From JACDER01 sp963717765 (GTDB lineage: Bacteria > Actinomycetota > Thermoleophilia > Gaiellales > Gaiellaceae): a DNA stretch of 64,000 nt. The notes under the pieces are model-generated. The model was given only the letters and a program-made list of their open reading frames with translations, did not search any database and had not been told where the DNA came from. The stretch spans positions 292,866-356,865 of the forward strand of contig CAVQWX010000005.1 of assembly GCA_963717765.1 (NCBI GenBank). The letters run 5' to 3'. A program made the translations under genes and the position numbers. Shown one piece after another: positions 15,704-24,479 of this stretch. Every line of letters starts with the position of its first letter. Position 1 is the stretch's first letter.

Positions 15704-16339
15704 CTAGATCACGGCGCGATAGACCTGGAACACTTCGGCGTATTCGCGGTTCACGTTGATCCCGTGCGTGCGTGCGACGTTCCAGATGTACTCGGGATCC
15801 GAGTAGCGGCGGTGCTGCTGCGACGCGTACTTCGCCAGCGCGGCGACCTTCCGCTGGAGGTGTGACCTCTCGAGCGACACGTACGCCTGGTAGTCGAAGT
15901 TGAAGTTGTTCCAGGGGATCTCGTAGCCGAGGATGGTCGTTCGCTTGAACGCGCGCAGGCCCTCGGCGGCGATCACCTGGTGGTCTTGGTGGATGTCCGT
16001 GGTCGCGGGCTGCAAGACCGCGTCCGGCTTCCACTCCTCCCACAGCTCGATCAGGAGCTCGAGGATCTCCTGCCGGTGCTCGGGGAACGTCCTCACCTCG
16101 AAGTCATGGACGGTCAGGTTGTCCGCGGGAATCCCGATCTCGGCCGTCGCCTCGCGCACCTCCTTGGCGAGCGTGTCGGGCGGGAAGCCCTCCGGGAGCG
16201 ACTTGGTCGCGATCGAGAAGGCGACATAGCGGACATCCGCGCCGGCGTCGACGAGCCGGGTCATCGTCCCGCCGCAGCCGAACTCTCCGTCGTCGGTGTG
16301 CGGCGCGAGCACCAGCACCCGTTCCCAAGCTCCAATCAT
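15704..16339 (-). CDS. PIG-L family deacetylase
   Basis: A 211-residue PIG-L/LmbE-type zinc deacetylase. The metal and catalytic motif APHTDDGEFGCGGTM starts near residue 12: the family has HPDD, here HTDD, with His and both Asp kept. The second zinc His is in TTDIHQDHQV. The family removes N-acetyl from GlcNAc derivatives, as in mycothiol, GPI and exopolysaccharide synthesis. ATG at 16339 follows an AAGGAAG ribosome-binding site. It stands downstream of the O-antigen ligase gene, so glycan modification is plausible; a small-thiol role cannot be excluded. Confidence 0.8.
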   Translation of the reverse strand: MIGAWERVLVLAPHTDDGEFGCGGTMTRLVDAGADVRYVAFSIATKSLPEGFPPDTLAKEVREATAEIGIPADNLTVHDFEVRTFPEHRQEILELLIELWEEWKPDAVLQPATTDIHQDHQVIAAEGLRAFKRTTILGYEIPWNNFNFDYQAYVSLERSHLQRKVAALAKYASQQHRRYSDPEYIWNVARTHGINVNREYAEVFQVYRAVI

Positions 16340-16377
16340 CTCGCTTCCTTTCCGGCGACCCGCCACAAGTACGCGTA

Positions 16378-16415
16378 TGTGGGCGGAGCCGGGCTTTGCC
16401 CGGCGGGAGCCCACA
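16378..16415. repeat. Nested hairpin in the PIG-L leader
   Basis: An outer stem TGTGGGC/GCCCACA encloses an inner stem CCGGGC-TTT-GCCCGG, giving a 38-nt cruciform-like structure. It lies 39 bp upstream of the PIG-L ATG, in its leader on the minus strand. It may be part of the terminator region of the upstream gene or a dispersed palindrome. Confidence 0.5.
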
Positions 16416-16450
16416 ACTGCGCTGGAGCGCGAGTTGGGTGAAGGAGGGGG

Positions 16451-16481
16451 CTAACGGGGGAACCATGGGTTCCCCCGTTAG
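16451..16481 (-). terminator. Stem-loop after the O-antigen ligase gene
   Basis: Perfect 14-bp arms (CTAACGGGGGAACC and its complement) around a 3-nt loop begin 3 nt after the stop codon at 16485. There is no U-tract, so termination may be by structure alone. The hairpin shares its core with the one at 7395-7421. Confidence 0.65.
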
Positions 16482-16484
16482 GGG

Positions 16485-17927
16485 TCATTCGGGCTCCTCT
16501 CGCCGCGACGTGGCCACCACCAGAGCGATCAATCCCAGCACACCCCACATCATGGGGTCTTCGAAGAACGCGTTGTAGAAGAGGCTGTGGACGGCGATCG
16601 ATCCGAAGAGCAGGCCCAGGATCAATCGCGTCTGCCCCCGGAACGAGGACGATACGCCACGCCACGCGGCGATGATCCCGGCGACGAACAACCAGCCGAG
16701 GAGCAGCAGCCCGGGTACGCCCTCCTCCGCCGCAACCGTCACGGGCGTGTCATGCGACGCGGCCTTCTTCGGCTCCTTGCCCTTGAGGTGGAAGCGGTCG
16801 GCGTATGCGTGCTTGAACCCGCCGATGCCGACGCCCTGGACGGGATGCGCCAGCGCGATCCGGATCCCGTTCGTGATCAGCTTGTACCGGTCGCTCGTCG
16901 CGCGGTTCAGGCCGCCGTTGGGCGCGGCCGCGCCGACACCGGTCACGCCGACCGCGAGCAGCAGCGCGCCCGCGAGCACCGTCGCGCCCACCGCGCGTCG
17001 GCGCCACGCGAACCCGGCCGCGCAGAGCACGCCCACCACGAGCGTGACGAAGCTCGACTGGGAGAACGAGAAGAACAGGCCGACCCAGGTCGCAGCGATC
17101 AGGACCGTCAGCGAAACGGCGATCTTCGGCCGCTTCGAGTACAGCACGATCACGAGTGACGCCAGGATCGCGAGCACGAGGAAGCGCCCGTAGACGGACG
17201 GGTCGTAGAAGACGGAGTTCACGCGGTAGAAGAACCCGCTGGGCGCATAGGCGTTCGCGACGATGACCTTGGGGTTCCAGAACACGTCGCGGTTCCCCCA
17301 CTGGTAGAGCCCGACGAACGCGAAGACCACGGCCATGACGGCCAGTAGCCCGTACAGGCCCTCTATCCAGCGGCGGCTCCAGGGCAGGCGCGCAAGGACG
17401 ACGGCGAGCAGCCCGAACGGGAGGAAGAAGAACAGGAGCGTGATGGCCCCCTGGCGCAAATCTCCGGTCCAGGCGAGCGAGAGCCCGCTCCAGGCGACGA
17501 ACGCTGCCAGCGGCAACGCCAGCGGGCCGAGCTCTCGCGCGCGATCGTCTCCGCGGATCAGCCGCCAGGCGAACGCAAGCCCGGCCGCGACGACGACACC
17601 GTACAACGGGATGAGCAGGTTGGCCGACTCCGAGCCGAGCTTCACCGGGATGCGTGCAGGCACGCAGACGAGCGCCGCGAGCGGAACCAGCCACGGCCAG
17701 CGCAGGAAGAGCCAGGCGCCGCCGACCACGACGAGGAGGCCGACGACTCCCGCTGCCGCGAGCAGCGGCCGGTGGCCGGTCGGCGCGAGGTACGCGAGCA
17801 GGAAGAGCGCTCCCAGCGTGAGCAGCCCGAGCCCGACGAGCCGGAGGTCCCTCCGGGTCGCCAGCAGCACCAGCGCCAGGCCGGCGCAGCCGATCGGGCC
17901 GCCGGCCCTGGCGAGCTCGGCCGTCAC
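16485..17927 (-). CDS. O-antigen ligase-like (Wzy/WaaL) membrane protein
   Basis: A 480-residue membrane protein with about 12 segments and a large extracytoplasmic loop near residues 345-420. That loop carries RYKLITNGIRIALAHPVQGVGIGGFKHAY, the HP-x-x-G-x-G pattern of O-antigen ligases and polymerases, and then SHDTPVTVAAEEGVPGLLL, the H-[NS/D]-x-[YFP]-hxxxxxxGhxG-like end. It would transfer or polymerise lipid-linked glycan outside the membrane. GTG at 17927 overlaps the upstream stop (GTGA). Confidence 0.82.
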   Translation of the reverse strand: MTAELARAGGPIGCAGLALVLLATRRDLRLVGLGLLTLGALFLLAYLAPTGHRPLLAAAGVVGLLVVVGGAWLFLRWPWLVPLAALVCVPARIPVKLGSESANLLIPLYGVVVAAGLAFAWRLIRGDDRARELGPLALPLAAFVAWSGLSLAWTGDLRQGAITLLFFFLPFGLLAVVLARLPWSRRWIEGLYGLLAVMAVVFAFVGLYQWGNRDVFWNPKVIVANAYAPSGFFYRVNSVFYDPSVYGRFLVLAILASLVIVLYSKRPKIAVSLTVLIAATWVGLFFSFSQSSFVTLVVGVLCAAGFAWRRRAVGATVLAGALLLAVGVTGVGAAAPNGGLNRATSDRYKLITNGIRIALAHPVQGVGIGGFKHAYADRFHLKGKEPKKAASHDTPVTVAAEEGVPGLLLLGWLFVAGIIAAWRGVSSSFRGQTRLILGLLFGSIAVHSLFYNAFFEDPMMWGVLGLIALVVATSRREEPE

Positions 17928-18860
17928 TTGGACACGACCACGAGTGCTGCCTGCGAATGTCCGTTGGAGGTGACGTAGAGCTTGTACCGGCCCGGTTTCT
18001 TCGGGGCGCGGAAGCGGAGGGTGCCGGGCGCGCTCTGGCCGGCGCGACCGCGCAGCAGCCACTCCACCGACTCGGCGTCGCTCGCGACGCGCACCGCGAA
18101 ACGTGCGCCGGGCCGCACGTGCACGACCTTCCGGCCGAGCGCGACGTACCTGAGAACCACGCCGACGTCACGCGTCGGAGGCGAGATGTTCCCGGCGCGG
18201 TCCTCGGCGCGCAGCGACAGGCGGTACACGCCCGGCGGGTACTTCTCGCCGTGCTTGCCGCCGTACCAGTTGATGCGCCCGGCCGACCGTGTCAGCCGCC
18301 CGCGCCCGACCTGGGCTCCGTCCACGTACAGGAGCGGCCGGGCCGTGCCTGAGACGGTGTACGCGACGGTCACGTACTCGCCGCGGCCGTCGTGATCGGG
18401 GGAGAACACCCGCGGGACGACGCTCTTGATCGCGATCAGCGCCGGATTTGTCTTGACCGTGAGCGTGTTCGGGAGGGTGATCGTCTGGTGGCGCTTCTTC
18501 AGATGGAGCCGGAGCTTGTACGGGCCTGTCCGGGAACCGGACGCTCCCAGCCGAGTCGCGGCCGTTCCACTGCGAAGCTTGGCGACGAGGCCCGGGGGAA
18601 AGTAGTGGTTCGCGACGGTCGTCAACCGGGTCGCCCTCGGGCGTGATGACGGTTGCGGTGAGCGTGTCGCCCTTCCGGAGCCGGAAGTCGACGTGCGCGA
18701 AACTCGTGTCGCAGTTGCACATCGGCGAGAAGAGCTGGTTGTCCACATGCGTGCGCGTGATCGGGCTCTTCTCGAGCTTCAGCCCCTCCGTGATGGCGAA
18801 CGCCGCCGCCGTCCCGCCGAGCAGGCCGACGACGAGCAGAATCGGGAGGAGGCGCGCCAC
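17924..18860 (-). pseudogene. FlgD/Ig-like repeat protein, frameshifted as assembled
   Basis: The N-terminal part (18860 downward) has one membrane anchor (LLPILLVVGLLGGTAAAFAI), then a beta-sandwich start DFRLRKGDTLTATVITPEG. The remaining part continues in another frame with TVANHYFPPG, returns briefly for QWNGRDSAG, and finishes with GPYKLRLHLKK, VFSPDHDGRGEYV and PPGVYRLSLRAEDRAGN, two FlgD-like Ig domains. Three indels restore one frame: an extra base near 18626, a lost base near 18573 and an extra base near 18529. The intact protein would be about 310 residues, anchored and facing outward. Its stop overlaps the ligase start, so the two likely work on the same surface glycan. Confidence 0.75.
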
Positions 18861-18907
18861 TGGCGCGGCAAATCCTAGGTTGATTCCGCTTGCTCAGCCG
18901 CAGACGT

Positions 18908-19773
18908 CTAGCGCTTTGCGCGGCGCGGCTGCACGATGACGTAGGCGAGCGCGGAAAGCCCTAGCACCGCGCCGACCCCGAGCGCGATGTTCTCCTGCGG
19001 CACGTCGGCCAGCTTGATCCCGCTCAACAGGAGAACCGTCGCCAGTGCGACGCGCAATGCGCGGTCCGGGAGCTTCAGCGTGAACTGGCTCGCGATGAGG
19101 ACGCCCGGGGATCGAGCCGATGAGCAGCCAGCCGACCGCGCCGAAATCCACGTTGCCGGCGATGAAGTGGCCGAACCCCGCGACCTACAGCAGGGCGGCC
19201 GCGTGGAAGATGTCCGTCCCCACGACCTTGGCCGAGCGGAGCGGGAAGCAGGAAGAGCATCGACAGCCCGAAGAAGACGCCGGTCCCGACCGAGGTCAAC
19301 CCGACGATCAACCCGCCGATCGCACCGATCGCGACCGCCGCGATGCGGTCGCGCCTGCGAAGCAGGAACGGTGCGTCGCTGTGCTCGTGGTAGCGGATGA
19401 AGCTCTTGGCCGCGAGCCCGAGCGCGCCGAGCACGAGCGCGCACGCGAGAAGGCGCGACATCACCGATTGCGCGCCGTCGCCGTACGTCGCGGAGATGCG
19501 CGTGGCGAGCCAGACGCCGAGGATCGAGAACGGCGCGCTGCCGAGGAACATCCAGCCGGACAGCCGCGCGTGCACGGTTCCGAGCCGGCGATGCCGCGCC
19601 GCACCCGCGGTCTTGAAGATCGCCCCGTGCGCCAGGTCGGTGCCGATCGCGACCGTCGGGCTGAAGCCGAAGACGATCACGAGCAGCGGCGTCATCAGGG
19701 AGCCGCCCCCCATGCCGGTGAGGCCGACGAGCCCGCCGATCAGCAGGCCCGCGAGCGAGAGCTTCCAGTCCAC
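18908..19773 (-). pseudogene. TauE/SafE sulfite/sulfonate exporter, frameshifted as assembled
   Basis: The first two thirds are a clear TauE/SafE protein: SLAGLLIGGLVGLTGMGGGSL at the start, then SPTVAIGTDLAHG and the repeat half IGAIGGLIVGLTSVGTG. After FLLP near 19252 one extra base shifts the frame. The continuation AKVVGTDIFHAAALL meets a TAG where the family has Trp, and after GSIPG an extra base near 19111 shifts again to VLIASQFTLKLPDRALR and a normal end. Restored length is about 288 residues with 8 or so membrane helices. Position after sat, cysC, cysH and comA fits export of sulfite or a sulfonate. Confidence 0.8.
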
Positions 19774-20915
19774 CTAGCTCCTGATACGCCTCGATGAGAA
19801 CCTCGGCAACCTCGGGCCGCGAGAACTGCTCCGGCGGCAGCTCGCCTTGCGCCGAGCATCTCGCGCACCTTCGTCCCCGACAGGAAGACATGGTCGTCCC
19901 CGCCGATGCGGGCACGTCTTCGGCGTCGCCATCTGCGCCGCAGCGCGTTGCACCAGAACGCGTGCTCGAAGAACATCGGCTCGATGTCCAGCTCGTGCGG
20001 CTCGAACTCGTCGAAGATGAGCTGCGCGTCGTACGTCCCGTAGTAGTCGCCTACGCCGGCGTGGTCGCGGCCGACGATGAAGTGCGAGCAGCCGTAGTTC
20101 TTGCGGCAGATCGCGTGCCAGATGGCCTCGCGCGGGCCGGCGTAGCGCATCGCCGCGGGGAAGGCCGAGAGGACGACGCGATCGCGCGGGTAATAGCCGT
20201 CGAGCAGGACGCGGTAGCACTCGACGCGCGTGGCGGCCGGGACGTCGTCGGACTTCGTGTCGCCGACGAGCGGGTGGATGAGCAGGCCGTCCACGGTCTC
20301 GAGCGCGACCTTGGTCAGGTACTCGTGCGCCCGGTGGATCGGATTGCGGGTCTGGAAGCCGACCACGCGCTTCCATCCTCGCTCGGCGAAGGCCGCCCGT
20401 GTCTCGGCCGGATCCATGGCCAGCTCCGGGAACGGCGGCGTCGCCCGCTCGAACACCGTGACCTTCCCGGCGAGGTACATCTGCTTCTGCGCGTCCAGGC
20501 GCGCGACGCCGGGATGCTCCGTCTCCTTGGTGCGATAGCAGAGCTCCGCCTCTCGCTCCTTGTCGTAGTCGAACACGCCGTCGACCTCGAGGACGGCGAC
20601 GGCGCGACCGGATTCGTCCGTGAGTGCGACGCGGTCCGACAGCGGCGGCCCGTCTACGGCGAGGCAGACGGGCAGCGACCACGGCAGGCCGTTCGTGAGG
20701 TGCATCGTCTCGATGACGCTCTCGTAGTCGTCCGGGCCCATGAACCCCTCGAGGGGCGAGAGCGCGCCGCTCGCGAGCATGTCGAGATCGGAGAGCTCGC
20801 GGGACGTCAGGAGGACAGGCTCGAGAGCGTCGAGATCGTCCGGCGGGGGCCCGGTGCGGTCGACGAGCGTCCCCCCGTGCGGGGCGATCAGGTGGTCGGT
20901 CGCGACGGCGCTCAC
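19774..20915 (-). pseudogene. sat: Sulfate adenylyltransferase, frameshifted near its 3' end
   Basis: ATP sulfurylase (ATP + sulfate to APS + PPi). The first 320 or so residues are intact: GFQTRNPIHRAHEYL holds the QxRNPxHxxH nucleotide motif, followed by AMRYAGPREAIWHA and HFIVGRDHAGVG. After FFEHAFWCNA the frame breaks; the expected QMATPKTCPH, DDHVFLSGTKVREML and QGELPPEQFSRPEV segments lie in three different frames. Extra bases near 19910 and 19860, and an indel near 19940, account for this. The zinc cysteine expected just after CNA falls at a break. GTG at 20915 overlaps the APS kinase stop. The exact 3' end is uncertain because of the shifts. Confidence 0.85.
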
Positions 20916-21517
20916 GCCGGCACCTCGGCCGCGGCGGGCACGAGACCCAGCGCCTCGAGCTTCGCGAGCACCAGCCGCGCCGACTCCTCGGGCTCGTGCT
21001 CCTCCGTGTCGATCACGAGCTCCGGGTTCGACGGCTCCTCATAGGGATCGTCCACTCCGGTGAAGCCCTTGATCTCGCCGGCGAATGCCTTCGCGTACAG
21101 ACCGTTGACATCCCTTCTCGCGCATTCCTCGACGGACGTCGCAACGTGCACCTCGACGAACGGCCCCCACGCCTCGACCAGCTTGCGAGCCTTCTGCCGC
21201 ACATCCTCGTAGGGGGAGATCGCAGCCGCCAGCACGACGGCGCCGTGACGCGTCAGCCTCGACGCGACCCAGCCGATGCGCTCGATGTTCGTGTCGCGGT
21301 CCTCCTTCGAGAAGCCGAGCCCCTTCGAGAGGTGCGTGCGGACCGTGTCGCCGTCCAGGTACTCGACCATGCAACCGCGAGCCTCGAGGGCCGGGCCGAG
21401 GATGTGGGTGATCGTGCTCTTCCCCGATCCGGAGAGGCCGGTGAACCAAACGGTGAAGCCTCCGCCGCGGCTGCGCTCGGACTCGGGGAAGTCGTGCGGG
21501 TGGATGTTCTCGGTCAT
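20912..21517 (-). CDS. cysC: Adenylylsulfate kinase
   Basis: A 201-residue APS kinase (APS + ATP to PAPS). The P-loop GLSGSGKST is at 27-35. DGDTVRTHLSKGLGFSKEDRDTNIERI is the APS-binding and catalytic region, and the lid region contains GLYAKAFAGEIKGFTGVDDPYEEP. ATG at 21517 overlaps the cysH stop (ATGA) and follows AAAGGA. Between cysH and sat, it completes sulfate activation. Its frame is intact although both genes downstream of it are broken as assembled. Confidence 0.93.
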   Translation of the reverse strand: MTENIHPHDFPESERSRGGGFTVWFTGLSGSGKSTITHILGPALEARGCMVEYLDGDTVRTHLSKGLGFSKEDRDTNIERIGWVASRLTRHGAVVLAAAISPYEDVRQKARKLVEAWGPFVEVHVATSVEECARRDVNGLYAKAFAGEIKGFTGVDDPYEEPSNPELVIDTEEHEPEESARLVLAKLEALGLVPAAAEVPA

Positions 21518-22209
21518 TCGTTCCTTTCGGTGTCGATGTGGATACCGCATTCAAGCTTGTCGGAGCCGGCCCAGCGGCCGGCCCGTTCCTCCTCGTCGGG
21601 GCTCGTCGGCCGCGTGCAGGGGATGCACCCGATCGACCGGTACCCGACTTCGTGCAGCGGGTTGTAGGGGATCTCGTTGACCGTGATGTAGGCCCAGACT
21701 CGCTTCTCGTCCCAGTCGGCGAGAGGGTGGATCTTCCAGACGTCGTAGCTGCTCGACCATGCGATCTTGGGCGTGCCCACGCGGCTCGGCGACTGGTCGC
21801 GGCGGATGCCGGAGATCCAGGCGTCGTACGGCGCGAGTGCGTGGATGAGCGGCTCGACCTTCCGGATGTGGCAGCAACGGTCGGGATCGCGCTCCCAGAG
21901 GTTCGGCCCCTCGCGCTTGTGCTGCTCGGCGATCGTGATGATCTCCGGCTGGATGAGCTCGACGCCGTACCGCTCGACCAGCCGGTCGCGCGTCTCGTAG
22001 CTCTCGCGGAAGAAGAGGTGCGTGTCGAGCTCGACCACGTCGATCGGCAGCCCGAGCTCGGAGACCATGTGCAGGAGCACCGACGACTGCTTCTGCCAGG
22101 AGCAGGTCAGGCAGAGGCGCGTGCCGAACTCCTCGTACGCCCAGCGGATGACTTCCTCCGCCGACATGGCCTCGAAGTCGGGCTCAGGAAGTGGGGGCGC
22201 TGTCGCCAA
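21514..22209 (-). CDS. cysH: APS/PAPS reductase with iron-sulfur cluster
   Basis: A 231-residue CysH. It has the nucleotide loop CSWQKQSSVLLHM, the cluster cysteines Cys112-Cys113 and Cys195-x2-Cys198, and the catalytic Cys221 in ECGIH. The CC…CxxC pattern means a 4Fe-4S enzyme of the bacterial assimilatory APS reductase type, which reduces APS (or PAPS) to sulfite with thioredoxin. TTG at 22209 keeps the family's N-terminal helix; ATG at 22168 is an alternative. The 26-bp overlap with comA indicates tight coupling. No sulfite reductase is in the window, so sulfite may feed the neighbouring synthase. Confidence 0.88.
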   Translation of the reverse strand: MATAPPLPEPDFEAMSAEEVIRWAYEEFGTRLCLTCSWQKQSSVLLHMVSELGLPIDVVELDTHLFFRESYETRDRLVERYGVELIQPEIITIAEQHKREGPNLWERDPDRCCHIRKVEPLIHALAPYDAWISGIRRDQSPSRVGTPKIAWSSSYDVWKIHPLADWDEKRVWAYITVNEIPYNPLHEVGYRSIGCIPCTRPTSPDEEERAGRWAGSDKLECGIHIDTERNE

Positions 22210-22966
22210 GCAAGACCTCGATGGTGTCGGCCCGCAGCCCGAGGCGGAGCGTCTCGAGCGGGATGACTTCGTCGGGCGGGATGTTCCCCAGGTTCACGTC
22301 GGGGCCGAACTGCTTTACGAACCAGGCCTGAGAGGACTTCGTCGGCGCCTCGAAGAGGACGTTGCTCGGATCGATCGAGTGAACGATCTCGTCGACGAGG
22401 CCGGTGCGCATCTCGCCCGTGGGCCTGAAGATCCCGGCCGTTCCGCCCTCGCGGCCCTCCGTGATCACCTTCCAGGCGCCCGCCGCAAGCTCTTCCTGCA
22501 TCCAGTTGACCCATTCGTAGGGGGCGTAGACGACGGCTTCGTCCTTGGAGCCGACCTCCGAGAGCACGCGGAAGTCGCGGGCGAAGTCCTGGATGAGCTC
22601 GAGCTTCCGCTCGCGGGGAATCTCGATCGCTCCGTCGGAGATCTCGACGCAGGAAAAACGCTGGTCCTTCAGCCAGCTCTTGTACTGGTCGAGCCGATCG
22701 CGCAGATAGACCGCTTCGAACAACGTGCCGCCGCAGACCACCGGCGTTTCGAAGGAGCGGTAGAGGGCGATCTTTTTCTCGAGGTTGCGGGTGACGTACG
22801 ACGTGCCCCAGCCGAGCTTGACGATGTCGACGTAGTCGCCGGCGGTGTCGAAGAGCCCCTCGATGTCGCGCAGGTTCATGCCCTTGTCGATCACGTGCGT
22901 GAGGCCGTTCTCGCGCGGCTTCGGCGCGCGCGGGGGTAGGGCGAGAAATCCGTCAAAGCTGGGCAA
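22184..22966 (-). CDS. comA: Phosphosulfolactate synthase
   Basis: A 260-residue ComA-family TIM barrel (sulfite + phosphoenolpyruvate to (R)-phosphosulfolactate). Family marks are the N-terminal KPRENGLTHVIDKGMNL, then DYVDIVKLGWGTSYV, VCGGTLFEAV, FSCVEISDGAIEIP and SEVGSKDE. In archaea and some bacteria the product leads to coenzyme M; in Bacillus (YitD) to 3-sulfolactate. TTG at 22966 follows GGAGGG with good spacing and overlaps the fumarase beta stop. Directly upstream of cysH, it is the likely sink for sulfite. No recognisable ComB phosphatase lies in the window. Confidence 0.9.
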   Translation of the reverse strand: MPSFDGFLALPPRAPKPRENGLTHVIDKGMNLRDIEGLFDTAGDYVDIVKLGWGTSYVTRNLEKKIALYRSFETPVVCGGTLFEAVYLRDRLDQYKSWLKDQRFSCVEISDGAIEIPRERKLELIQDFARDFRVLSEVGSKDEAVVYAPYEWVNWMQEELAAGAWKVITEGREGGTAGIFRPTGEMRTGLVDEIVHSIDPSNVLFEAPTKSSQAWFVKQFGPDVNLGNIPPDEVIPLETLRLGLRADTIEVLLGDSAPTS

Positions 22967-23537
22967 GGATTCCCTCCAATCGTTTCTGCGCTTCCTCCTG
23001 GACATCGTGGAAGAGCGAGTTGCCGTGCGAGTCGATGCCGACCCAGAGCGGACCGAAGTCCTTGACGCGGAACTTCCACAGGCACTCGGGCATGAGGTCC
23101 TCCCAGAAGACTTCTTCGATCTCCTCGATCTGCGTCGTCTCGAGCGCGGCCGCGCCGCCCACGATGGCGAAATAGACCATCCCGTGCTTGCGCATCGGCT
23201 CGATCGCCTCGTCTGGAAGCCCCCCCTTGCCGCAGATCGCCCGCACGCCGTAGCGCTCGCCGAGTGGCTCGGTGAAGCGCACCATGCGCGCGCTCGTGGT
23301 GGTGCCGATGCAAAGGGGCTCGTACTTGCCGGGCCCGAGCCGGCGGACGTTGGGCGCCGTGTGCAGGAGGAAGGCACCGTTCAGGTCGAGCGGCGGCTCC
23401 TGTCCGTGATCGAAGATGCGGATCTGCGTGCGGTCGCGGATGCCGATGATCTGGCCGTCCACCGTCACGAGGTCACCGGCGCGGAGCTTGCGGATGTCCT
23501 CCTCGGTAGCCGGAAAATTCAACCGGTGCTCAGCCAC
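22953..23537 (-). CDS. Class I (Fe-S) fumarate hydratase, beta subunit
   Basis: A 194-residue C-terminal subunit of a two-part iron-sulfur hydro-lyase (fumarase or tartrate dehydratase). It contains GRDRTQIRIFDHG-like IRDRTQIRIFDHGQEPP, HTAPNVRRLGPGKYEPLCIG, TTSARM and AICGKGGLPDEA, the conserved beta-domain motifs. GTG at 23537 is preferred because GGAGGAG lies 6 nt upstream; a TTG at 23552 is also in frame. It partners the alpha subunit 45 bp upstream. Fumarate/malate is the default reaction, but this family also takes other 2-hydroxy acids. Confidence 0.88.
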   Translation of the reverse strand: MAEHRLNFPATEEDIRKLRAGDLVTVDGQIIGIRDRTQIRIFDHGQEPPLDLNGAFLLHTAPNVRRLGPGKYEPLCIGTTTSARMVRFTEPLGERYGVRAICGKGGLPDEAIEPMRKHGMVYFAIVGGAAALETTQIEEIEEVFWEDLMPECLWKFRVKDFGPLWVGIDSHGNSLFHDVQEEAQKRLEGILAQL

Positions 23538-23551
23538 GCTGAACTCCTCCA

Positions 23552-23568
23552 AGTAACAGAGTGTTACT
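23552..23568. promoter_or_regulatory. Inverted repeat between fumarase subunits
   Basis: AGTAACA-GAG-TGTTACT, perfect 7-bp arms, AT-rich for this genome, sits in the 45-bp gap between alpha and beta genes. It could be an operator or an mRNA hairpin adjusting the subunit ratio; no evidence separates these. Confidence 0.4.
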
Positions 23569-23582
23569 AAGTTCGTGGCGCA

Positions 23583-24479
23583 TCAGAACTCCCTGTCGAA
23601 GTCGACAGAGCCGTCGGCGCCCACGTGCACGGAGGCGCGCCGGGCGGCCCAGCACTGGTAGTTGACGGCGACGGGGTTGAGGGTCATGTGCGTGTCCGCG
23701 TGCTCGACGTGGACTGCGAGCACGGTTACGTCACCGCCGAGCCCCATCGGGCCGATGCCGGTCTGGTTCATTAGGTCGTACAGCTCGGCCTCGAGCTCCG
23801 CGACGATCGGATCGGAATTCTTTGTCCCCACCGGCCGCGCGATCGCCTCCTTGGCCAGATACATCGCGTAGTCCGCGGAGCCACCGATGCCGACGCCCAC
23901 GATCCCCGGCGGGCAGGGCTTGCCACCCGCGCCGACGATCGACTCGAGCACGAACTGCTTGATCCCTTTCACGCCGTCGGCGGGGACGCACATTTTGAGA
24001 AAGCTCATGTTCTCGGAGCCCGAACCCTTGGGGACGCACTTGACGTCCAGCCCGTCCCAGTCGGGGATGAACTCCCAGTGGACGATCGGCAGGCGGTGCC
24101 CGGTGTTCGGCCCCGTGTTCTCGCGCGTGATCGTGTGGACGGCGTTCGAGCGCAGCGGATGGTCGACCGTGGCGCGCTCCGTGCCCGCCTTCAATGCGTC
24201 GTAGATGCGCGCCGGGTGGAGCGGGAAGTGCTCGCCGACGCGGCAGGTGTACACGGCGATGCCGGTGTCCTGGCAGACGAGGTTGTTCCTGTCCTCCGCG
24301 ACCTCGACATTGCGGACGATCGTCTCCAGTACGCGCCGACCGGGAACGGAGGTCTCGCGCGCGCTCGCCTCGGCGATCGCGTCGCGCAGGTCCTGGGGGA
24401 TGTCCTTCAGCGCCCACACGTACAGGTGCGCGGCGGCGTCCTCGACGACTTGCTGGAGATCGGTGGCAACCGCGCTCAT
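23583..24479 (-). CDS. Class I (Fe-S) fumarate hydratase, alpha subunit
   Basis: A 298-residue N-terminal subunit. Cluster cysteines are in LVCQDTGIAVYTCRVG, in the FLKMCVPADG segment and in GGKPCPPGIVGVGIGGSADYA. RSNAVHTITRENTG and PKGSGSENMS are typical of the TIGR00722 alpha domain. Together with the beta subunit it forms the oxygen-sensitive hydro-lyase. The ATG at 24479 overlaps the stop of the flavoprotein gene (ATGA), making the flavoprotein, alpha and beta subunits one expression unit. Confidence 0.9.
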   Translation of the reverse strand: MSAVATDLQQVVEDAAAHLYVWALKDIPQDLRDAIAEASARETSVPGRRVLETIVRNVEVAEDRNNLVCQDTGIAVYTCRVGEHFPLHPARIYDALKAGTERATVDHPLRSNAVHTITRENTGPNTGHRLPIVHWEFIPDWDGLDVKCVPKGSGSENMSFLKMCVPADGVKGIKQFVLESIVGAGGKPCPPGIVGVGIGGSADYAMYLAKEAIARPVGTKNSDPIVAELEAELYDLMNQTGIGPMGLGGDVTVLAVHVEHADTHMTLNPVAVNYQCWAARRASVHVGADGSVDFDREF